Shown: positions 51,141-59,674 of the stretch, piece by piece
Numbering within the stretch: position 1 is the first letter of the stretch
How the letters are laid out: each line of letters starts with the position of its first letter
Source of the DNA: Angiostrongylus vasorum
Lineage: Eukaryota > Nematoda > Chromadorea > Rhabditida > Metastrongylidae
DNA length: 64,000 nt
Assembly (NCBI GenBank): GCA_018806985.1
Contig: JADANN010000149.1
Span: 496,001 to 560,000 of the forward strand
Reading direction: 5' to 3'
Translations under genes and position numbers: made by a program
Notes under the pieces: model-generated
Seen by the model: only the letters and a program-made list of their open reading frames with translations
Databases searched by the model: none
Told to the model about the DNA's origin: nothing

Positions 51141-51990
51141 TTCAGTTTGTATTGCTGGACTGCTCTGATCACTGTTCTAGATCCTTCTCAAAATGTGGAT
51201 ATAACAGCACATTTAAAGCACTCAATCTCGTCTATCATCTTATTACTGAAGCAGGCCCGGAAAGTGACAATATTAATGTGCTGTTTCGTCCGCTAAAGCT
51301 CCCAGTGGTGGGTTACGCCCATTCAAAAAAACACAAAGACCAATGCACTTTTTATATAAGCTTCTTTATATTCATTGTTTCTATCGGGAATGTGCTCATG
51401 TGTGACTCACCAGTCTCAGCCGTGACAGGCTGCATATATTCGCGCTTCTCTTTTTCAGGGGATTCTAAAGCATACCCGGATATAGTTGCAAGAAATTAGC
51501 TAGACCGCCTTGATCAGGGCACGATTATTTGTGGCATGTGTTTAATTCTCTACCTACAGTATGGAGGCTCATCATTTAGACTTCCTTTCTATTTAACTCA
51601 AGTTTTCTTGCATGAGGGAGACCCAATACTATATTGGATAACTCATTCGAGTACTTTGATGGTCCTTTTTTAAAAATTTTTTGTCGACTCTAGAATATTT
51701 TCTCCCTAACTGATCTGTCACTGGTTTGCCATGACTTTTCTTTGGTGTCTCGAGAAACCCTGTACCAGGGTGTTCAAAAGTCGACATCTCTGGATCGAAG
51801 GAGACTGGCATCCATGCGACTATTAGCTTTTTTTTCAGATTAGCGGTAATTCCCTTGTTTGCTCTTAGCTGGCCTTCTGGGTGAAATATGAAATTCATTG
51901 TGAGCTTAGGCGGTAATCCATTTTGAGAAGTAAATAAAAGAATGGAAAGGAAAAGAGGAACAAGAAAACCACGGAATTTCATCAATAGGA
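51141..51990. other. No recognised gene
   Basis: The 151-codon plus frame (51,044-51,499) and the 139-codon minus frame (51,629-52,048) are the longest here. Both overlap SINE-A sequence at one end and have no recognised domain, so I do not call them genes. Confidence 0.4.
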
Positions 51991-51991
51991 T

Positions 51992-52275
51992 GAAGAATAA
52001 ACGATAAAGATCTCGATCTTGATCAATCTCTGAGGGAGCGTCATACATTCGACTTCATCAAACATCATTGTTAGAGGTGACTGAATACATATCTTTGTTA
52101 CACAATGACTTATGAGGGCTTACCGATGTATAAAGTCAGTGGTGTCATCCTCCCCGACCAATGTGGTGTGCTGATTGCCGATCTCGGAGGTATGGAAGAG
52201 TTTGTGAACTCAGTACGATGGATTAAACTAAAACCCACTTGTGCATTAAAGGGGGACCGCTTAGCACCGTGCATT
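51992..52275 (-). repeat. SINE-A copy, moderately diverged
   Basis: GATAAAGATCTCGATCTTGA, ACATTCGACTTCATCAAACA, GGTGACTGAATACATATC, GTCATCCTCCCCGACCAATG and a degraded head. Confidence 0.75.
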
Positions 52276-52359
52276 CTCATTCTGAAGTTGAACACAGGTC
52301 ATTAAGATGTAATTCTCACCTAACCTATTCTTGACAGTATTTCCATCATAATCAGTCAT

Positions 52360-52445
52360 TGTGGAACGGATAGCACAATGGTAGTGATGTCCGTCATAAC
52401 GATCATCACGAGCATGATACTATTTCGATTCACTTTAAGATGTTC
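52360..52445 (+). repeat. SINE-B copy
   Basis: GGAACGGATAGCACAATGGT and AGTGATGTCCG align with 31,612. The B-box side is degraded (TACTATTTCGATTCAC). Confidence 0.5.
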
Positions 52446-53965
52446 TGTCAAATCTTTCTTTTTCGTCCAAATAGCAGCTTCTGGCTGAAAGACTTGGTGA
52501 AGGTTTTGAGAAGGCAAAGAAAGAGGGTAAAGTATCAGATCTTTGATTTCATATCAATAAAAACTTTGTTCTTTTGTCTACTTATCAATTAGCTCAACCT
52601 TATTTTACCAATGTGAGAATGTGAAAAAAGCTATAATTAATGAGCGAGAGTTCAACACAGCGGTCAGAGTCGTTCCACAATACACATATTGTCGTTAGTT
52701 TGACCCCACCTCTTGAGCTAACCAATCTCTCAATCACTCTGGAACCTCGCAATGGCATTCTTGTCTTAGAAAACAAAAAGAATGATTTGATATCGGTGAG
52801 CTAAGTTCTTGTACAAGCCCAATATACACTCAGTTATCTCTAAAACGTATGAATGGAAGCGAATGCATGGCATATGCCTGTGCGATTGCTTAGCGCTGAA
52901 CGTCTTATACCTCAAGCGTTGTACATTGTCGATGTATGATGCAGTTTTCTTCACACGTCCATATCATCACTCGTTAAAGTATTTTCAATGAATTCCACAG
53001 TCAATCAGCGATAGAACACACTAATCGACTGTGGCCTTCAATTTTTGGTAAACTCACCTACACTTTCTTAGAAATGAGTCCTTTTGCAGTTTCAGTTTTC
53101 GACTGAGTCCTTGCGTCCACAAGGTGAGCTTGCGAATCGCTGTGTTGGATGATGTTAAATGAATTATGTGATTGGTGGACTAATGTTTGCTAGGAAATAG
53201 TTTTTTTTTGCCTCACTCATACATTCTCATCTATTCTCATCTCACACTCATCCAACCTGTTCTCGTCAAGCTTTTTATTTGCAAGCAAAATTGGGATATT
53301 TCGGAAACACCGCCGAGAATGATTTTGAAAATCTTGAAAAGGTAATGGAAGAGGTTTTGTTTTGAAGCCATCACCAATATGACTATCGGGAGCCAACCAA
53401 AATCCCACGGCTGTTTTCGACAGATTTGTATTACCTACTTTCCCAATTAAGCTTGGCAACTCTAGACAAGAAAGTCGGGAAAGCTTCTGAAAAAATCTGA
53501 AAATGACAGCTTTTTTGAAAGTGGCCGCTGGATTCTGTACGTGAACCACATCTAGAAAAGTTCAAGAGTAACGTGAGCAGAATTACCATCATAGCCTTTA
53601 GTCAGACCTTGAATTGATGAAAGCTGTTATTTGCAGTTGCTGAGGTCGAGAACGAATGTTGAACCATTAACTGAGTTTGTACTACCGTCATGCTGCTCAG
53701 CAGCATAAGTTTGTCAAGTTCCTTCAATGACAGCATTTTTTTTCTGAATTTTTGAGATTTTTTGAAAAAAATTTAATTTTTTCAATTTTTGAGCGAAGTA
53801 AAGTTGCTTCTTGGGGGAAGCGGTGTTCATTAACTCACATCGTCCAAGTAAGAAAATCATAAAACTGATAAGAAATCGAAAAAAAACTTAACTTTTGAAG
53901 ATTTCCGATAAAACGAGACAAATGAGTGGGAAGACGGTGATTTTCTGATTACGGTTGTGGGTATC
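52446..53965. other. About 1.5 kb without a recognised gene
   Basis: A possible tRNA-like remnant near 52,645-52,725 (CACAGCGGTCAGAGTCG, then GTTTGACCCC) was too weak to assign. The 110-codon minus frame at 53,217-53,549 has no motif. Confidence 0.4.
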
Positions 53966-53967
53966 AA

Positions 53968-53976
53968 CTCTCTCTT

Positions 53977-54007
<31 letters not shown>

Positions 54008-54008
54008 T
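53968..54008. repeat. (TC)n microsatellite
   Basis: Almost uninterrupted TC dinucleotides with two TTTC interruptions near the start. Confidence 0.95.
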
Positions 54009-54261
54009 GCTTTCTTACTCATTGATTTAAACAGTTACAACTAACACAAAAACTGTTTCTCCTCCTTAGAACAGGCAGAGTACAGGCGCGCAACGAATGT
54101 TTCTTGTTCCAAAAAAGAGCTTGAAAATATTGGGCATTGGTCACCATTATTAGAAGAGGTGCTGAAAATAGCCGCGAATGACGTTATGGTTAGAAGTGGT
54201 TGAAATACAGGCAGGGTTTTTCAGTTTGACCTGGAGAAGTGTTGGGAAATTGGCTGACCCC

Positions 54262-54310
54262 ATATATATGTGTGTATGTGTATGTGCGTGTATGTGCGTG
54301 TGTATGCGTT
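54262..54310. repeat. (TG)n-type microsatellite
   Basis: TATGTGTGTATGTGTATGTG followed by CGTG/TATG units. Confidence 0.85.
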
Positions 54311-54614
54311 CGCACGTTGACGTGCATACATTCCATTCTGTGACTATTGAAACAGTCGAAATATCGTATTTCTTTAATCTCAGTCTATTCGTAATCCTTG
54401 AACGACTGTTGAAAACAAAGTTTTCCAAAACGTGATGGGCAAATGAAAATTTCGCAAGCTCACTGAAGAAACCGCTTCCCATGTAGGGATTGTCTTTGGA
54501 ATCTCAATGGTGTTTTGTTTGCAGAGTAGCGTAGCAGACACAAACGCCTCATAATTAATTTGTCCCAAGGATGGGCATGCAGTTGTTTTTCTCATAGATT
54601 CCGTCTTGTCGTTA

Positions 54615-54900
54615 AAGGATAAAGTATAAAGCTGTCGGCGTTGATCAATTCCTGAGGGATGCGCCATGCATTCGTCTTCATTAAGTATCGTCGAAGGTGA
54701 TTGAATGCATATCTGGCCTTTACAGTGACTCGCGGTGGCCTACCGATGTATCGAGCCAGTGCTGCTACCCTCCCAGACAAGTCTGGTACCAATTTGCCGA
54801 CTCCGGAGAGATGGAAAGCTTGGTGGGCCATGGGCGCGGGGATCGATCCCACGTGTGTGTTACAGTGGCGCCTCCAACCACAGCACCACACGCGCTCTCC
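54615..54900 (-). repeat. SINE-A copy, full length
   Basis: The best-preserved minus copy: AAGGATAAAGTATAAAGCTG, CGGCGTTGATCAATTCCTGA, GTGACTCGCGGTGGCCTACC, CCTCCCAGACAAGTCTGGTA, GGGCGCGGGGATCGATCCCA and CTCCAACCACAGCACCACAC. The 99-106 codon frames on both strands are repeat artefacts. Confidence 0.9.
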
Positions 54901-56106
54901 GTCTTATCGTTATAATGAGATATTCCTTCTTATTGAATTGCGAGCTAAAGCATGGTTCATCCCGCCTGCGAAGTATTATAATAACTTAGATGTTTCCGTC
55001 CAGAAGCACTGCTACGAATAAACCAATACCAGGAAACCCTACTTGAAAAAACTTGGAGGAAAAGCAAAGAGGCAAACTCCACAAGCTCTCGTATCTGGCC
55101 CGGGAGTAAACACATGGCACAAAAGAACTACGCTGAATCCTTCTCTCTAAAAAGCAGCATAAATAAGCGATCCCGTATGGATGCTGTTTGTTTCCCTTCC
55201 ACCAATGAGAGAGACCAAGATAACAACTTTTCAGGCCAGATGCGAAATGAAACATGGTGGAGGGTAAGAATAAGTGATTTTTTTTGCCTGGGGTATCCTT
55301 TTCTTTTCTCTCAACCTCCTTTATGTCTTTTTTCCTTCTCGCTTCTCATTGTACACATTCTATTCAAAAAACATGATGACTTTGCCTTAATTCTTCGTGT
55401 TTCGCAAACATTAATCCATCACAATTTCTCCATTGGGATGAGTTCTATACGTATTTAGAACATATTCTTCAGAATGAATGTTCGAATTGCTTTTTGTCAG
55501 TGATGTTCTTCTCTCTTAATAAAACGAGCTATGATTCTTAACTAGAGGACTAACAGAGACTCTGGGCTCTGGACAAATTACCTAGCTATGACGAGACCTT
55601 TACGGTGAATTCCATCTCTTTCAATCCATATGGTATCGATTTTGCACTCAGAAATTGGTTTTTTGTGACTAACACGTCGATACAAATCGATATTATTCAT
55701 CTTAATGTTTTGTGTAGTGACCAAACGATGCTGGCTGAGGCTAAATCAAATTTAGAACGCGTGAAAATGAGGTCTAATTGGATATAGTTACATAAATGGG
55801 CTCATAATGAGCAGTTTTTCACGAAGATGAGACGCTCATGTCTTTGTTTGTGCGTGCTGAGGGAAATCTGCCATATTGGTGAAGTGCAATCTCCCATACT
55901 ACCGTAATCCATGTCTTAGTTGATGCTGCTTAGTACTGGTCGTTGCAATCTTGGTACTTAGTAATTGCAATCTTGTGGTTGTATTTCGCATAATATTAGC
56001 CTGCCATAAAAAGTATGGAAGGCAGAAAATAAAAAATCTAAATATTGTGAACCCATAATCACACCTTCAAAGTCTTATGTCTGCAGAAAGAAATCTGTAA
56101 TGTCAG
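54901..56106. other. No supported gene
   Basis: A GGTAAGAATA donor-like site follows the open plus frame at about 55,263, but no acceptor or continuing exon could be matched. CAATACCAGG near 55,023 is a minimal resemblance to repeat D. Confidence 0.35.
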
Positions 56107-56379
56107 CGCAGTGTTGTTGTTGTGTCTCGATATCCACTAAAGCCTACCACTTGGTGGACGTCCAGCTATTGTTCTTCATGTGCACAAGCTGTTCAACGAG
56201 CCACATTTTCGGAGTTACTATTTCATCCCACTTACATGACACTTTCTCTAAATGTTCTGAAGCGAGTGATAAGGCAGGAAAAAATTTGGGCACAGATCCA
56301 GGTGATCTCTATTCCCTTTGCAGAGCCTCCTTTATATGTCCCAAGCCGTTCATTGCATCCTTTACAACTCTGGACCTAA
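56107..56379 (+). CDS. Weak candidate exon or relic, unidentified
   Basis: After an acceptor-like TGTCAG at 56,101-56,106, the plus frame reads VSRYPLKPTTWWTSSYCSSC, AQAVQRATFSELLFHPTYMT, LSLNVLKRVIRQEKIWAQIQ and ends at TAA 56,377-56,379. A donor-like CAGGTGATC follows IWAQIQ at about 56,300. The amino-acid mix looks coding, but the family is unknown to me. An RTE relic on the opposite strand follows at once, so this might belong to a mobile element. Confidence 0.25.
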   Translation, partial: RSVVVVSRYPLKPTTWWTSSYCSSCAQAVQRATFSELLFHPTYMTLSLNVLKRVIRQEKIWAQIQVISIPFAEPPLYVPSRSLHPLQLWT

Positions 56380-56505
56380 GTCATTTATCATGCTAAATTT
56401 CTTATCGGGATACACATGGCTGGACCATTCCGAGATGTTCCTTCCACTGAAAGCGACTGAGGTTTTGAAAACGAATCAGTTTAGCATGAGCCTTATTTTC
56501 TTTAG
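56380..56505 (-). pseudogene. RTE-related fragment
   Basis: Resembles the 60,210-60,310 part of RTE copy 2 (GATACACATGGCTGGACCAT against AGACATAACTGGAGCATTCG; TTTCGTTTTC-like spacing to ATGAGCCTTATTTTC). It is a short, diverged piece of the C-terminal ORF region from a different subfamily. Confidence 0.4.
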
Positions 56506-56765
56506 GTGCGACAGGTTCTTCAACGTACTCCGTCGAATCGTCGAAGTCATTTGCCACTTTGCAAAGACCGAAAAATATATATATGTATGTGGTCCACATC
56601 CTTTATTTATTGCGTGCCATTTTCTCGATAAGCACACAGGAAGTTATTATATTTCTATTTATATGATATTATAAACTGATCTTGTTTAGCCAATACGAGG
56701 TTGGTTAGGTCTCCGTTGCCGTTGTCGTTGTTGTTGTCGTTGCTGTTGGTGCTGTTGCTCGAAAG

Positions 56766-56800
56766 GGCGACGTTTCGGCGATTTCGCTTTCCTCAGAGCC
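56766..56800 (-). ncRNA. Minimal hammerhead-ribozyme-like motif (PLE class 2)
   Basis: Minus strand: GGCT, CTGAGGA, A, AGCG AAAT CGCC, GAA, ACGT, C, GCCC. Stem I is shifted by one base (GGCU/GCCC) and stem II keeps three pairs. Confidence 0.5.
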
Positions 56801-57013
56801 TGGAGGTATCTTATAGAAGAATACTTTAATTATTCGGTGGAAAAAAAAGACCAAGATATTAATGAAGATCAAATTTTCAAATGGACGCCATGTTGGTCAA
56901 AAAGGCTACTCACCGTGCTGTTACGAGTGGGATTAGCCCACGCGTTGTTCACGTGGGGTCGCGAACGAGATCCACCCAGGGGTCAAAATATCATTATGAA
57001 ACAAGGTGCCAGG

Positions 57014-57440
57014 TCACGTGTGATAGTGAGGCTTTCGTCTTTTCCGCTTCATCTTTGGATTTTTGAAACCTCTCCAATATGGCTCAAGAATTTTGCGCGT
57101 TGATGTTTTCGATTCCTGCGCTAGGATCCGCACAGTCACTTCAAAATCATTGCCATTGTGCTCTTGTGCCCTATGCGTACCTAGACGACTGTTTTCGACG
57201 GATTTTAACCTTCCCATCTAGATCTTCTTTTATGCGGACACAAAGTGGTCTACCCGTTTCCCCAATATATTCCTCACAGTATGCGTTACATGAGATCAAG
57301 TATATTATACCTGAACTCATGCAATCCCCGTCTCTCCCATTAGGACAGCTCATACAGTTTTCTGAGCTGCACAAACGACCATAGAGACGGTTGCCAACTA
57401 ACTGACGGCGTAGGGCAGTGGGTGGGAAGGTCAAGAATCA
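57014..57440 (-). pseudogene. PLE copy F GIY-YIG endonuclease
   Basis: In two overlapping frames: TALRRQLVGNRLYGRLCSSE, the Cys cluster NCMSCPNGRDGDC, SSGIIYLISC, EEYIGETGRPLCVRIKEDL, then RAQEHNGNDFEVTVRILAQE. One frame break lies near 57,200. The core catalytic residues of the GIY-YIG fold (Tyr pair, Arg after YIGETG) are visible. Confidence 0.82.
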
Positions 57441-58442
57441 CCACATGATTTTCAACACCACTTTTTTCTTGAACACCTCTTAATGACGTAACTTACTTCA
57501 TTTGATGTGAAGGGCAGCTTAAGAGGGATCTTACTTACGTCCGAAACATTTTTGGGGAACTACCCAACGTTTTTTGTCTAACCCGAGTTGCTTCTACTTT
57601 CGTAGTCATTGGAAATGGCTATTTTTCGTGCCAGGTTTAGCGATTCCTTCCTTCCGTCTTCTTCTGTGCACACATTTTTGACCGTACGGTAATGTTTTTG
57701 AGGAGTGCTTTTTTCATGTGTGAAGGATGAGAGGAGAGGTAGTGAACTAGTACGTTTTTACTACTTGGGTTACGATACGATTTTGTTATATAGCCACTTT
57801 CTGAGAGCTTCATTTGGATTTTTTAAGAATGGAAGCTAGTTTTTCGGTTGGTATTTGTGTGTAAGAGACAATGAAGCAGTCGTCTATATATCGACAGTAC
57901 AGAAAGGGTCGGTGATCAAGAACTGGAGCGTCCACCTTAGACATGAAAGCGACGTCAAGGCTTGGTGCTCAACACTATCCCATGGCCAACCCCTTTGATT
58001 TGTGCAAAATATTTTCCAGGCCACCTAAAGATTGAACACCTAAGACACTGTTTTGAGAGAGTCATTAATTGCGCAATCGGCAAGCCGTACAATTTTGATT
58101 TTCTTTTCCGTGCTCTACCAGCAGCTCGAAAATGGCTTGCATTACGGAGCCATTCGACACGTTGGTATAAAGTGAAGTAACAGCGAGTGACTCCATTACA
58201 TGCGTGCTGTTTGGGTAGTCACCATAGGTGGTCTAGAAATATTTTGGTGTCAGATAGAGGAGTTGGAATGAATTTCAGCAACTGCGTTGTGATAAGGTTT
58301 AGGAACCATGCTATTCTATCCGTTGCCCCCACCTATACAACTGATGATTGGTCTGAGTTTAAATGATGATGGATCGGTGGACGCAAAGTCATCAGTAGAA
58401 GCAAGTTCATGTGTTTTAATGAGCAAGTACAGGACAGGACAT

Positions 58443-58480
58443 GTGCATAATTTCGGCGGTTTCACCATCTTCAAAAGGGG
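58443..58480 (-). ncRNA. Hammerhead-ribozyme-like motif, weak
   Basis: Minus strand: TTGAAGA, T, GGTG AAAC CGCC, GAAATT. Stem II pairs with one U-G wobble; stem III ACGU is lost. Confidence 0.35.
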
Positions 58481-59428
58481 TTTGTTCTTTATAAGCCTTC
58501 CCGTTATTTGATGGACACCAGCACCACAGAGTGCTACATGGGCGAGGAGGAAGCTCACCATCCCAACCCAACACGCCACGTCCCATCCACCCATCACGGA
58601 GGTGGGGAGGGCGTGAGTTTCCGCTTTCGCACCCGTAAAAAAACTATCTCCTCGAAACCAGTTGCTAGATCAGCGCTTCTAGGCCATCCTGAAATCCCGG
58701 TTGTTTGTATTTTATGTTCCTCTCCATGAGAACATTCGAAAAAATGCTGTGTGCAGCCCCGAAAACCTATTTTTAACCGAGATACGGGGGAAAACATTGT
58801 TTTCTTTCGGAGCGGCCGGTTCATGCCGTAGCTAACGCAATCTGACTTCCGCAACACCAGTCTGGCGACTTTTTTGTCTTAAGCTTAGGCTTAGTATTAG
58901 CTAGACATAGGCCTAAACTTAAACTCAGCTGGCGTGCCTTGGCGCTGCAGCGATTTTTTTGGAGGTTTCGGCGACCTTCGGGGGTTTTCGGCGGGTAAAT
59001 CAAATTTGAGCGACTTTTGGGGGCACGTGCAGCCCTCTCTCTCTCCGTAAGGCTCAAGCTACGTCCGTTCGGTATTCTTCGACGTTTTTCCCAATCTTTT
59101 TGGGCAACTTTTCTAACTTTTTTCGCAGAACATTCGTCCGCGCTACCGTAACTCATCCGCTGCTACTGCTGCTTGCTAAAAATCGTGTTTGCGCGCTCAA
59201 ATTCGCGTTTTCCGGCGATGCAGCCGCCTCTGCTACGCCCCAGAAATTGCTCGGTTTTTTCAATTTTTTCTCGTTTAAACGGGGTCTTTGAACAATTTCC
59301 TTGCGCGTCCACCACCCTCCCCAGACCACACCACCTTATAGACCCAAATCAATCCGGCGCTGAAGAAAGCAAAAGTGCCAAAACACTTGCCAAGCTAGCT
59401 TTTATGATAAACTCGTTTTAGGTCCACG
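58481..59428. other. GC-richer interval without a recognised gene
   Basis: Distinct in composition from its surroundings (CGGCGACCTTCGGGGGTTTT; CTCTCTCTCCGTAAGG). The minus frame 58,821-59,156 is rich in Arg/Lys and the plus frame 59,173-59,421 in Phe; neither has a known motif. A ribozyme-like stretch GGCGCTGAAGAAAGCAAAAG with TGCCAAAACACTTG lies at 59,356-59,392. This may be a leader or pLTR of another PLE family lying between copy F and the RTE. Confidence 0.35.
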
Positions 59429-59674
59429 GTGGAACAAGATATTGAAAGTTTATCTTGTGGTCAAATTACTGCCGGTTTTACAAAGGCATTGCGTCGCTAT
59501 GTGGGAGTTATTCTGGCGCAGACTGCAACAAGATGGACTGATTGGGTGGAAACGATTTATTATCGTTTCGACAACCAGTCAACAAAAGAAGATCAGGCTG
59601 CAATCATCTTTATCACTTGTAGTTCCGTTGTTCGTCGAGTGATTCTAGCGGGCGCCAGCAAATTTTCTGTTTTC
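59429..59674 (+). CDS. Unidentified open reading frame
   Basis: The frame reads MEQDIESLSCGQITAGFTKA, LRRYVGVILAQTATRWTDWV, ETIYYRFDNQSTKEDQAAII, then runs into the RTE 3' end. It has no recognised domain. It might be part of the element containing the preceding GC-rich interval, or chance. Confidence 0.2.

Larger units (their letters stand above)
56645..58475 (-). mobile_element. Penelope-like element copy F (second subfamily): pLTR, endonuclease, RT fragment
   Basis: From the left (3' end): TTATATGATATTATAAACTG, a GTTGTC/GTTGTT-rich pLTR stretch, ribozyme-like core at 56,766-56,800, endonuclease 57,014-57,440 and RT 57,590-58,475. RT has motif C as CRYIDDCFIV at about 57,870-57,905 (YIDD, catalytic pair kept) and the fingers block PVLYLLIKTHELASTDDFAS, FKLRPIISC at 58,330-58,440. 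Motif A is degraded and frames change repeatedly. The 5' end meets a ribozyme-like motif at 58,443-58,480, after which PLE homology stops. Confidence 0.85.

Noticed and set aside
51044..51499. 151-codon plus-strand frame
   Set aside because: It starts inside a SINE-A fragment, has no recognised domain and lacks supporting splice structure.
53217..53549. 110-codon minus-strand frame
   Set aside because: No recognised motif, no splice support, and composition like the AT-rich background.
58860..58920. TTAGGC-like strings (nematode telomere unit)
   Set aside because: Only one TTAGGC and a few imperfect neighbours; far too short for an interstitial telomere array.
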